Assembly (NCBI RefSeq): GCF_000003815.2
Contig: NC_049979.1
Coordinates: 14,135,459-14,199,458 of the forward strand
Origin: Branchiostoma floridae
Lineage: Eukaryota > Chordata > Leptocardii > Amphioxiformes > Branchiostomatidae
Reading direction: 5' to 3'
DNA: 64,000 nt
Position 1 is the first letter of the stretch, and each line of letters begins with the position of its first letter. The notes beneath the pieces are model-generated. The model was not told the DNA's origin and searched no databases. It saw only the letters and a list, made by a program, of their open reading frames with translations. Position numbers and translations under genes: made by a program. Positions 48,914 through 61,833 of this stretch are shown in pieces.

Positions 48914-51900
48914 TGGTCGGTTGACCACTACGGTACATGTGTACTTTGTTAAAAACAGGATGTATGTCTTCTAGATGTTTGTTTATGCTGTTGATCATAT
49001 TTCGCCCGAGAAATTATGTCAATAATGATTCAAATCATATCAATCATATCAAATTCTAACAAAATTAGGTCAGTTCTGGAATAAGTTTGAGCCTCAGAGG
49101 CATGCATGCCTGGTGGGCTGATGCAAAGCTGTGCCCATTAAAAGTCAGAAGTATTGCCGATAACTCGAGAAAAAATTACCCGTTTCCATTGACATTTCGC
49201 ATGTGTCTAGTTTCTATCTATGAAGCTGTACATTACAACAAATACATCACGATATAGCCTTTTAGACATCTCCGCGACGGGCACCGTGTACGTTTTCTCA
49301 CCCCTTGCACATACGTGAAATATTCAATACCGTTCTCTCGATAACATCAACGGCAAATTTTACAGCCTCCGACGCACATGAATACATACTAACACACACA
49401 CATTAAGCTTCGCGATGCATTGGTTACACAGGGGATTTACGGCTCTATCCATCCGTCAGCTTCAGGACCCCAAATCCATTTAGAAGACTTTCCCTGTGCT
49501 TTTGTTACACATATCATAGTACTGTCACAGGGGTGGTCCCACATACGTCTTCCCTAACACCTTTGGGCACCCTTAATCTTCACGGTGACCTCGGGTCACC
49601 TGTGCGCAGCAGTATTTCAATTGGGGCTTTGGCTGTGCCAGCAATATTTACGGTACGGAGAGCCGTCATAGGTCGGGCGGGCGGGCACGGTGTGTTCACT
49701 GCTGAAAAGAAAAACAAATTAAGTTTAAATTAATTAGAAAGGGGTAGAGACCAGGAGAAGTTGTGTCTATCACCCCACGGGCTTGGCCCTCGTGCTGAGA
49801 GCGAGCTTTGGGCCGTAAGTCCTGCCTCTCCCACTGGAGTCGTGAACCTGCCTAGTAGTTAATTGACTTGACAATCAAGGGAGGTGGGAAAACGTCTCAA
49901 CACCTGCGAAGTATTTGTAACCCACGCATAGACTTGCCCTCCCCCGTCATTTACCATAGTCGTATATGTGTCACGGCTACTTTCACCTACTTTGGACAGA
50001 GCACGAGCTGTTAACAAATCCAGGAACTTTCCTCGTCGGGAAATATGGATAATTTGCCCCAGGTTCGGTACACGTATGGCTTGGCGTGTTTGCACATAGG
50101 CATTGCACAGCGTAACCTTCCGTGCAACTTTTCTTATGAAGTAAACCATGCTTAAGGAACACCATGGTTTCACATTGGTGCATGTTTCTGGTTAGCGGTA
50201 TTTAATTTCCTAATTACCTGCTGCAAACGTTTGAAGTGAAAGCATCTACTGAAACGCCAGTTCTGATCATGACGGCCTGTGAGGCTGACAGCACCACTGG
50301 CTGTGACCGGACGGACGGGTGGGACTGTCCACGGCAGCGCGCCAGACCTGGTGCGCAGATCAGTGGACATGAAATTCAAAAAGTTTCTATGCACACGTGA
50401 CTTCAATACTGCGTTATCTGCTTTGTGTGACCTCCTCTCCTATTTCATGTCTATCTGTTCAACTGCACTATGAACGATATTCAAACTGGCAGATTTAGAG
50501 AATGGTGAAGCCAGACTTGTCCCGACCAGGCGTGTGTGGTAGTTTGGCAGTAGAGCACGTTTCAAAACAGCTACCTCTTGACTTGACTAATCGACTCCTG
50601 TCTCAACCAGCCTCCTTCGACTTGTTAGATGACTAAAAAATACTATAAAAGATGATGATGAAGATGCCTGTCTTTTTTTCGACCGGTTACTTCATTAAGC
50701 AAAATTATTGGCCAACTCCTGCTGCTTTTTCGGCCTCATAAGAGTGCGGACGGGAGTAGCCTTGGAGGAAAATTTCAGGAAAGCAAGAACAACACAAGAG
50801 GCTAAATGCTACTCACGCGATGTTTCCATCGATGGGTCCAGAGGCGACGATACTTAAGATATGAACCATACGTCTAACACCTTAGTAGCCAGGTCTCGCC
50901 CATTCTTCCCGAGCCGCTGATGATTGGGTCACTTTTCCTCGGTCTTTCCAAACATAGCGATTTGTGAGTGTGTTTGTATAGGTCTCGTTTGTGGCTGTAG
51001 GAAAACATGGGATAATCCTGGCCGTCTGAGTGCCTCACCCCCGTCATTAGAGTGGGCTTCCAGAAGATATGCACGGGGTACAGCATGTGCCCACCTGTCT
51101 AGTTTACGATACGAGGGACAAATCAACAGATGTGTAAGCAAGTAGGGGTAGCACTGAAGCAGGTCATGAACGCAAGATTACTTCCCGGCATTTGTTTGGA
51201 TTTTTATGGGAAACTGACGGCGAACATAGCGAAATCCCTTGAGTGGCAACCATTGCTGAGTCAAAAAAAGATTTAACCTCCTAGTTGTAATCTTGCAATC
51301 TAACAATTCTCTACTAATACTAACTCATTCTTAGATGTAGAGACTGGCAACCCCTTGTATATTCAAAACGGGATCATATGACATATTTTGCGATTTTGCA
51401 CAGGTAAATATCTAACTTAAGTTATCGTACTTCTTATATTGAAGTATGATTATTTGAAGATTAGGCAACCTGCGCTTTGGTGGAATACATTTCTCGATTA
51501 CCAGTACGTAATTGATGTGATGTCATTTGTAAACTGTTATTCCCCTGTCTAGTCCATCAGTACAGAGGTTTGTGACGTGGTCCGGACCACTGTAGCCCGG
51601 CAAATGCAGTCTAGATGTCGCTGCTTCACACAGAAGTTGTGGAAGGGCCTACTCTGTCGGTAGCCACCTTCACTACGCACTCCATGCCAGTCTGCGTTCT
51701 GATGCTACTTTCTGATTGCTGCTAACTGCTCCCTGAAAACTAGAAAACGGCACGCACAGGCCGATAAAACGAGCAATGCCAGAAAGCAGACCCAGTGCCC
51801 AGCCCTTCATACCACGAGAACCATAATCTCCAAGCAGATCCTACGGTAGCATAAGATAGTATGAAAAGCTGTCAGACCAGTGAACCGGGTCCACTATTGC

Positions 51901-51988
51901 ATTAGAGTTAAAACCGCGATTTTACTAGATCATGACACGTATCGGCCGTCTATCAAGGGACAGAAAAGGATCGTATTATGTGGCCTAG

Positions 51989-52066
51989 GTTTTTCTTTTT
52001 TTTTTTTTTTGTTTTTTTTTTTTTTTTTTTTTTGTTTTTTTTTTTTACTATTCTTCTTTTTTTTTT

Positions 52067-52139
<73 letters not shown>

Positions 52140-52190
52140 CTTTATTTTTTTTTACTTTTTTCTTTTTTTTCAATTCTTACTTTTTTTCCT
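51989..52190. repeat. about 200-bp T-rich tract
   Basis: Almost pure T with scattered G, C and A, in several runs including one of more than 50 T. It cannot be coding. It may partly be an assembly or polishing artefact because long homopolymers are hard to sequence. Confidence 0.85.
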
Positions 52191-55100
52191 TTTGTGATTT
52201 AATATTTTGTTTCCTTACATGGTCTCGTCGCGGTTGTGACCCATCAGTAGCTAGTGGTTTGGACCAGACCCGACATACATCACTCCGGTCAGAGCCGAGG
52301 ATGAAGTCATCCGTAGGACGAACAGTCGATTTTGTCTCTCTGTACAACTTCATATCGATAGCTGATCAATCTTTTCATACTATCTTATGCTACCGTAGGA
52401 TGTGCTTGGAGATTATGACTCTTGAGAACCCGACATCCAGACCAGGGTACAAAATGCTACCTCAGAAAATGTCACGCATCGAGAGATCGTCAGCACATGT
52501 TTTATACATGCTTATCCAAAGTGTTAATCCAAAGTGTTGTATCACATGTTCCTGGTCTGCAGATACAGTGTCCTACCCGGGATACTGCCTCCGTATGTTC
52601 CTGTTTTGTGATGTTCCAATATTCTCATTCGTACACTCTGCAAATTGGGGAAACACACCTTACAACATCACAGGGTGACTCGAGGTTATTGGTGATTACA
52701 TGTACGTTTTGTTATCTGCACTACTATGAACAAGATAAGATTGGAGAAAAAGATAGCACAGGTGGCCGTCCATGTGACATCCAAAAGGTGGTTCTGATCG
52801 TTGATTCATTAAATGTCCGGCCGTATTGGCGACATTGTGCGACTTCTCTGATAGTATATTTTTTGCATTCCTCTCATGTGTATAGACTATAGGTGGAGAT
52901 CTCTCCGATAAACTCTCCGATAAACTGTGAAGTACAGAACTCCCGTCCCAGGTGGTCTGCCGTGTGACTGGGACATCCACAAGGTCATCTGAGTCTCTAC
53001 CAGGCTACCGCCTGGCCGAATAGGGGACTTTGGCCAAGTTAGGAATAAAGGCCTAGTACTAAAGTAGGAGTTGTCCGGCCTAGGTCGCAAACTGTTCTTC
53101 TCTGGCGTGTTAGTTGGCCAATTTTTACTATCTTTCCAGCGGCTTGTGGAGCCTGGTAGAGGCTGAGGTCATCCCTTGTTATCATGTCTCGACAAAGTCC
53201 AAGTTTTACCTCGGCTCTGGGTTAACGGAAGAAAGTAACATAGTCTTTTTATCGTCTTTTCTTCTACCTTCAGTCCGTCTGTCTCTCTATCTTTCTTTAT
53301 CTTTATTTCTTTGAATTGTCTTCGCATCTTTTGCACCATGTGATAAACAAAGACGATGATGGGGTACCAAACTACCCGTGATAGCCTCTTGTTGTCAGCC
53401 GTATGCAATTTGTACAGTAATGACAGTAATGACTATCTCTACGTCGAAGGGGACAAAGGCTTAGATTCGTCCTTGCGAAAGACAAGAACAAAAGAACGAG
53501 CACAAAAAGGCGGCTAAGTATCGCTAAGTGCTACTTGATGGACATGAAGTCCCTCCCTCGTGAGGTAATGTCTTAACGGATGGCCCGCTGACAGCCCGGT
53601 GTTTTCTCACCTTTCAGCGCACAGGTACATTTCCCACCTGAGCTCACCAGTAATATAGGTTAACATGTTGACGCCAACAGTGGAGAAAGACGCGCCCTGA
53701 AAGGCCGCTTTATCCTTTGTTTACTCGCAGACAGGCCTGAGGTCGATGTTTTCCCAACAGTCTTGTCTAAATAATGATCAATCAAAATCTACCTACGAAA
53801 TTGATCGAATATCAAGTCCGTGGTCACCAAGCGCGTTCTACGGAATACGTCTCTACTTAGTCTTGGCTACTGTACTGGCGTGTATTTACCACATCGACAA
53901 TAGCGTAAAGGTGTGAGCATCTCTTGAAAGTTTAACATGTCGTAGTGCCCATGGGAGAATAACCAACGTAAGAGGAACGTAGTCAACTCTTTAATGTCGG
54001 TCACAGCAGTATATATCGATTAAATGAAATATAATCCCAGTAGACCAGTCCGCTACGTTTCACCACAGATAAAAGTACTGCAGGTTTTAGCAATAGCTGT
54101 CAGTAGAAACATGTAGTATTGTATCGTACTATCGTACCTTTCCACCAAAGAGCACAAAGAGTTCTAACTTTAACTTGCTTCTCCGAAATATCGATGAATT
54201 TGGGAGACTAACATATATCAAACCGGGTTGTCCATACTCTTTTGTATTGCCTATGGTTGTGTGTGTACATGTGTGTTTGTGACGGAATCAAAAGCATAAC
54301 ATTAGGTTGTGAGAAAATGAAGATTGCTGTAGGCTCCCTAAGAATAGGGAGGACAAAGTACATTGTACTTTTCTTAGGAGGATGTCCGACGACGATCTGT
54401 CCAATTTGAACATGTCTACTCGTGCATTTATCGGACAGATCTACATTTATTTACCCCCCAAATGAAAGTAAGACCTTCGCAATCCCCACATCATTTCAAT
54501 GTCACCTTCACAGTAGTTTGCATTAAGGTGTGCACAGACACGTAACCTGCGGCTCCCTTCTGAATGGTCTCTTGTGTGCGCCTACCCAGTACAGGAGACA
54601 CGTTATGTCCGACCAAAGGCTACAGTATCACTTGCGGTGTTGTCATTTCTTCTATTATAGACTTCTCGGTAACATTAGCTCGATCCAAATCAGGCGCCAT
54701 TAGTGTAGAAGCAGCATCCGGGCGGCGCTTTGTTTGTGTCCGTCTCTCTTAGCGGCCACGGATCGGTCCTCGCTCCGAGATAACGGCAGATAGAGAGCGG
54801 GGCCTGTAGTCTTGTGTGGTCGATCCACATCTCGGACAGCACCACCGGTGCACCGCAGGGTTTCAACAACCACATGTTCCACAAAACACAAGTTTAAGTC
54901 TGTGATTTTGTCTTGAGGACATCGTAGATAATTTATTGAAGTGATATGTATTAGTTTAGAACATGAATTGGTGGCGCATGTAAATTTACAGCTGGACTAC
55001 GTCATGTTGATTTGAAACAGCGGGGACCTGCTCCACAGACACCTGTTCGAGTAGACCAAGTGCTGTGTCTTTACTAACTGTAAGGACCAGTTTAGAGGAT

Positions 55101-55534
55101 TGCATCTCTACATCTTGAACGCTGCTAGGCTGGTTCTTTGATCTTCCCAGTGTTCCTCTTTTCTCTCTGAATGTTTCTGCCTCTCTCAATCTGTCTGTCA
55201 ACTTTGCTTCTGTCGTTTGGGTGAGTCTGTTACCAGCAAGTGTTTCCCTTGCCTTTTGGTCGATGTGACCAACAATAGTTATCTAAGTGTTATTATTTGT
55301 TAACTGTATGTTTCCCCCAAAACAATATAGTAACCTCATGATAACAATATGAGAAGGATGTCAATTGTTGGCGCCGGGCAGACTTTAGACATCATAAATT
55401 TTATTATAACTTGAAATCGAGTTGTTCCTGAACAGACAATTTCCTATCTATCGCCTGTTAAGTGGCCTGCCATATACAATGACCATTTGAGCCCACCACT
55501 CACGAGCCCGCACAAACAACACGACCACACCACA

Positions 55535-55735
55535 ATGCCGACTGAATACCAGCCGCACACGACACCCACAAATATTGATCCCCGATGGAGGACCAGGTTG
55601 GAGGACGGAACCCGAGTCCGCGCTGACCGACTTACCTGGCCGGCCTGGCCTGGGCCTGGCGATCAGCACAATATACACGATAACAACCTGGCAGAACGTA
55701 TATCTCATGCTCTTCTCAATGATCTAAGGAAGCAC
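55535..55735 (+). CDS. candidate coding exon, unknown product
   Basis: ATG 55535 opens 67 codons ending at a good donor (AAGCAC/GTAAGC); without splicing it stops two codons later. The peptide MPTEYQPHTTPTNIDPRW is followed by a basic stretch and ends NNLAERISHALLNDLRKH, a plausible helix. Composition is more protein-like than the surrounding frames. No family is recognised and no following exon was found, so this may be chance. Confidence 0.25.
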
Positions 55736-57236
55736 GTAAGCTAGAATGTTAATAGTACTGCACATGTATTACAAATAAAATTCCGTCGTGTGTAAGATAT
55801 TTGCCATGTAGGGAAACCATCCCGATCCCAGGGACGGCACAGCAACAGGGCCAGACATCGGATCAATCTTCCGCGGCGATCTGCTGATCGGTCCGAGTGG
55901 TGTTAAGTTTGGACACAGACATGGCAATGTGAGTGCACGGGTTTGTTGGGTTGTGTCAGGTGGCTGGGCTCCTCGTTTTATGTTGGGCACTGAGAAGACT
56001 GTTTTATCGAATGTTTGTATGTTCCTGCCCATGTGGGCTAAATGCAGCAAATCCCATGATGGGATACTAAAGACTAAGAACTATTACATGTAGCATTACA
56101 ATTGAATAAACAATACATCTGTAACTATGCTATCACTATATCTAACGTTTACATGACTCTTCCCTTTTCTTAAACATGTGTATACGAACTCACAGAGTTT
56201 GTGTTGTACAAAGTTGTCTGTGGTTGTCATTATATGTACAAACAGGTTGTCGTTGGTTAACTCTTTACATCGTGTATCTACACTGAGAGCACTGATAAAA
56301 GTGTTGCGCATGTCATTGTATAAAGAACACTCTATTATATCTATTATCAGATAAGGATTACTTTAGTGTACGATATTGATTTTGTTACATGATCTTTGAG
56401 GGGTTTTTTTGTTGCCAAAAACGTTCAGAGGTGTACAGTGGCAGATAAATAGTAAGTCACATAGCTGCGATTGAAAAGTACGAAAGGTAAATCAGTCGTC
56501 TTCCAGTGGCCAGCAGTACAATGCGCGTTTTGAACCAAGTACATGGGTTATTCTTCTCATGTGTGTGCTGGGTTCCTTTACGGCGTGCAGAAGCCTGACG
56601 TTAGTGGCTAGCTTCCTCATGCACGTGTTCACTAGCAGCAGTCGTAGGGGGTATTAGCGTATCTATGCTATTAGTGCTGTGACACTGCAGCATTGTAGGC
56701 ACGTGGAGGCGGTCCGTTATATCATAATTGCTTAGAAATGAAGAGAGATATTCCACGCCATAGCCAAAACGTCCTATGTTCATCGTCTAACGGTGTAGCA
56801 CACAAGCTTTAACGTCACGGTCATTGGAGATCAGTGGAGGGCAGGCCTTGCATTTATGTTAATTCTCATGTACATATGGAGATGGAGATGTGCACACAAG
56901 TCTAACAGTCTCTGTGACGCTGATAACGTTGCATATTGATATCCAGATATATAGATGTAGTTCATGGCATCTCAATCGCTATACAGATCTGGTACTCATT
57001 GAAATCAAATGAAGCGAGTTCAAGTCAGATCTTTTCGTCAAGTCTTATTCGCTGGTTGATTGACAGTCTCTATATTTTTGCAGAATGGTGGTGGTTAGCC
57101 TGGCTGCCAGACTGTTTCTGCCAGTCTGCCCCGATAAACACGATAAATACTGAGATTGGGCTGAGTGCCTGGACTCCAGGCGAGGTGGTGGTAGGTTGGA
57201 GGGTCGGGAAGACACCAGACCAGGAGCATCACTCAC

Positions 57237-57287
57237 CCTCTTGCCCCGCCATGTGTGGCCTGCCGCCCCGAGGACGGACGGAGCCAT
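57237..57287 (-). CDS. candidate first coding exon, unknown product
   Basis: ATG in good context (GCCATGGCT) opens 17 codons, MAPSVLGAAGHTWRGKR, ending at a consensus donor (AGG/GTGAGT) with phase 0. The local sequence is GC-rich. The peptide could be a targeting presequence, but no downstream exon is identified. Confidence 0.2.
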
Positions 57288-57960
57288 GGCGGGGCTCAGT
57301 TTACCAAATATTTTCATGCCACAGACACAACATGGTGTATAAAAATAAAAGGTCGAAGAACGGCAAAACAACTGAATATACAAACAGTACGCTCTCCCGC
57401 AAGTTCAAAATTGCATTACCTTGACCATAAAAATAAACAATGCAACCCGAAATCTTGTGCTAAGGAAAGATGTCTCAATTCTTGGGAGGCTGTCGACCTT
57501 TATTCCTAAAGCAGCGGTCCGGCCGAAGTTTACACGTCGCGTGGCTCCGCCTGGTCTAAACCCGCATTACGGTGATGACGGACATGCTGGCTAAAATGGG
57601 CAGCTGGGCCAAGAGGTTACAACAAACCGCGACCCGGACACCAATATGGGAGAGGGTGGAGGGTCCAGAGTTTCCTCTGTTTGTGTGAGGCTCAGGGGGA
57701 GGGGGTGACAACTTGGCAAGCGAGCAGGCACGAAAAGGTGTGGAGGATGGATGGAGTGTGCTTCATGATGTTGGCTAGGGTAAGAAAAGAGGGCCGTTGG
57801 TGTAAGGAGGGGCCACGTGAAGGTAGGACGACCGGGTTAGGTGAAACATTAGTGGGACGATGACGTTAGGAGGTCAATTGTCAGGTGTGGACCAGGTTTA
57901 GTCACTCTCTTTCTTTGTCAGCTGGCAATAAAAAAATGTGTAAATAAAGTTTTCATTTTG

Positions 57961-58280
57961 CTCATCACCTACGTCAGCTCCAAGTACCAATTCAACTTCA
58001 GACAGAACAGCAGCAACTATAACGTTACACAGATAACGAAACGTATCATTCTATCATGGATTTCGCGATGCTTACGTCTGACGGAGATGCTTTTCTGGTC
58101 CTTACACGGTAACTATATGCGGTAACGAAACTCGTCTTGCCCAACACCTACGTCAACTCCAAGTACCAATCTGCGTCAGGCTGCACAGCACGTCAGCAAA
58201 TAATACAGCTGTAGACAGATAACGCAAGTTACGCAACGTATCATGGCTGGATTTCGGGATGGTTAGGTCTAGCTTTTCTA
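57961..58280. repeat. two diverged tandem copies with CRE-like TACGTCA
   Basis: CACCTACGTCAGCTCCAAGT at 57966 recurs as CACCTACGTCAACTCCAAGT at 58145, a period of 179 bases. Later words (CAGATAACG, ACGTATCAT, GGATTTCG, GCTTTTCT) follow in the same order in both. The copies have diverged with small indels. Confidence 0.7.
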
Positions 58281-59426
58281 ACGTTATTCGGGACATTCCC
58301 GTCGTGCCTGCGCATCTAGCATATGAGGAAGACCTGAAATTGCGAGTACGCCAAATTTGTGAGCTTATTGTCGATTGTGCTGATATTTGTAAATTTAAGT
58401 CATTCTGATGGGAATGGGCTATTTTTCTCCGACAAATTTTCCACTGTTGAAGTTAGCAAAAAAACCTTTATTCTAAGCACATACAATGTGGCCTAACATG
58501 ACGCAGTGGTCTCTGAATTTTCTGCAGACCAATGGGCGAAATTTCTAACCTTTTACTGATAACCCTCTTGTTCATTGTCATAGTAACGTTAGCAGTATGT
58601 ATACTATATATAGGAAAGACACAAGCACAGGTTATTTCAATCATTACGAATGTACGGCATTCAACATTCCAACCGACCCATACTGCATTATTGGCGCCTT
58701 AAAAAATTCTCCTCGTCCTAGGGCTAACTAATGTTTCTTCGCTAATGACGATGTTGTAAACAATTTTTATATCTTTAAAGTATAGAGAGTTATCGAGAAG
58801 TAAATTCAAACGACCTCAATACCATGACGGCCAAAGCAATGAGTTGCATGGTCAGTTCCAAGGCAACAAGGGCGCGGCCATTGTCAAGAGTACAGGAAAA
58901 GGCTTTCACCCCACAACACGCTCCTATTGGAGAAGCCACGCGGCGGCGCACCTAATGGGCAGTGCGGGTAGGGTGTCAGGTCCGGCACGGGGCTCCGGTC
59001 TCGGGTCCGCACGTGGTGGCAGGGTGGTGGGGGGTAACGTAAACACGGAGGAAAATGGCGGGGCTATAGTGATTATGGCCCTTATCAAAACGATGTCGTG
59101 ACCCCTCGGTACAACAATGACCTTGTGGAACAACAACAGCCATGATCCCATGTCAGCTGCCTCTTCTGCAGCTCACCACACGTCGAATTTTTCACCGTGT
59201 TTGTTTTCGTTTGATCTAAGTACCACCTCAACAATCAATACGTGAGATACAAGTCCAGGTATTAATGAACATCACTGAATATTTCAAGGCATGTCAAGTG
59301 TTTGTTCTCCACGGATTAAGTATGTAGTGTACAACCAACCACATGTGATGGGCGTTAGAAACGTCCTTGCTGATAGCCATCGGAAGTGGGTAGTTCCGCT
59401 TTAAGAGCTTGTGCTTTATGAATGTA

Positions 59427-59455
59427 AACAAACAAACATACATACATACATACAT
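59427..59455. repeat. (ACAA)n/(ACAT)n microsatellite
   Basis: Short run of ACAA then ACAT units. Confidence 0.8.
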
Positions 59456-60185
59456 GCAAGACAACACAGATTGCTGTCTACGCTAGGGTTACCTATTAGA
59501 GTTTGTGAACATTCTGCCTTTTATCACGGGTGCAGACATAGCTTCGACGCCAATTGGGATATAATGTTAATATAAATGCAATCCACCTACCATGCCCGGC
59601 GGAAAACCATCACACCACCAAGGCAGAGATATTATCCGGCCCAAACACGGAAGTTGCCTGTTGTTCCCCTGTCAGTCACTATAAAGGATATCTTCTCAAC
59701 AATCTACACTGATGTTCCAGGACAAGGAAAGAACGAAACATTTTGTTACCAGCGCTTGTCGTATTACTTTCTGCATGATATTGGAAACAACAAGTTATCA
59801 TTTACATGTAAATATTAACAAAAAAGTTGCTTATGTGGCACAACCCGTCACAACTGAACGTTTTCTACTAAAACAAGAGTTCGGATACCCCATACCATCT
59901 TGAAATACTTGGAGCCTTTGTAGATTTGTTGTGAAGGTCAAGGGTCATATAACGTGACTTTTCACTGATAGTCTTTTTGCATTGTGAATTGTGATTGTGG
60001 ATATTTCAAGTCTTTTCCATGCTCCTGGGCTGCCTTAGGTCAATAAATCTTTCTCCTGACGTGTGGTGTCTCGTGAGCTTTCAAGGATTTTACAAGTTTC
60101 AGTTTCAATCAATGAAAATGTTCTTGTCCAAACAATATATATTTGTTTCATATAATGGTTTCATTGCCGCACTAGTATGCATTGG

Positions 60186-60281
60186 TTCACTCACACACAC
60201 ACTAATTCACTCATTTGCTCACTCATTCATTTGCTCACTCACTCACACATGTCACACGTTCACACACACACACACACACAC
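60186..60281. repeat. CACT-rich and (CA)n microsatellite
   Basis: Imperfect CACTCA/CATTCA repeats followed by about eleven CA units at 60260-60281. Confidence 0.8.
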
Positions 60282-61712
60282 TGAGAGTGAGATTCGCTCA
60301 CAGGCTGTTTGCTTGCAAATAACCCTAAAAGACGTTCGTTTGTCTGCTTCTTTGTTCGTTTGCTGTCTTCAAGTAGTATTGTTGTCATCCCTAGTTATAG
60401 TGATGTAATAAATGTAGCGTTAATGTCTTCAACGGAATGAAAACAAATGAATCGCTGAGTGATGTTACACATTTACCGTACAGACCAACTACAGGCTGTT
60501 CCCAAGTCTGTTTCCAACTCGGGTGTAATCCCCGGTCCACCATGGCCCTTCAGAAGGCTTAAAGCGCGATCTTCTTATCCATAATTAAAGGCAAGTGGAT
60601 ATCACCTTAATTCTATGTCGTCTGAACATCGCGGGCTGCGCATGGGCGACTTGGGTGGGCCACAGGACACACAGTAAGCAGGGACCGGTCTGCTGCATAA
60701 CTAGCGTTATGGGGCGGAGAAACTGTTGACAGGAACATATCAAACATGGGCACACTACAGCCATGTCTGATGGAAGACGCTCACTACATAATAAAACAGC
60801 AAGTCAAATGGCTCAAGAGCCGGGTGCCATTGGTGTCGGCCACTTCTTCCGTGCTGTGTAAACCAAAATAATTTGGTAGTTGATCAAACTGAGCTGCAAA
60901 ACTTCCATCAAAGCAAGATATCAACGTCACGACGCTACATTTGTATGTATGCTTTATCAAATTGTAATGGGAGAAGATGTTCAATGGCATTTGACTGCAA
61001 AGTCACTCCATGTAGCAAGTTCAAGTGCTGATAATGAAAAAGCAATGTAGGATTTTTGTGTGTAATGAAGAGTCTTACCCCACATAATGACAACATCTAG
61101 TTGCATAAAAGAATGATCTGTAAATATACAATATAACATTTTTATAACAGACTTGATATGAGATAATGTAATAAAGACGCGCAATATGGCTGACTTGTTT
61201 CATATCCTGGAAAACAATGACAACAATAATTGAGCGAAAGATTGTAGGGTAGAGAGTTTTTTTATGCAAAATTTCTATTTTTAAGTACTCTGTAACTAAC
61301 TGTTTGAAGTGCTTTGTTCTTTATCTCATAAGAAGCGCGGCATCTTCTGAAAACTTGTTTTCCCTTGTTGGTCACCCGAGACGACAAAAGCGACCGTGAG
61401 AACCTTTTTGAACTGGAAGGCCCCTAGGCCACAGTAAACGGAGTATATGTCTATATCCCACTACGCAGTATTTTGATGTAAGATTTGTTCTGTTCACAAT
61501 AGCAACACTAGGAAATATACTGGAAATCTGCGTCGTTCGAAATCTATTGTGCACTATGACTGAACAGTTCCGTACAGTCTGCAATAAGTTTTTCTTCTGA
61601 TGCTGTGGTGTAACACTAACACTATCAGCGTGTTGCATTATATCCTTCTCATGAAGTGTTATTTTTAATTCCAATATGTGACATAGTTTGTAAAGACTGG
61701 CTGACTGACAGC

Positions 61713-61833
<121 letters not shown>

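Noticed and set aside
51880-52202. Phe-rich frames
   Set aside because: Translations of the T-rich tract.
58844-59101. 85-residue Gly/Ala-rich frame
   Set aside because: Composition reflects a GC-rich patch. There is no domain, no donor or acceptor support, and overlapping frames on the other strand are equally open.
60186-60281. CRISPR-like regular repeats
   Set aside because: Short CACTCA and CA units are a microsatellite in animal DNA. There are no spacers or conserved direct repeats.
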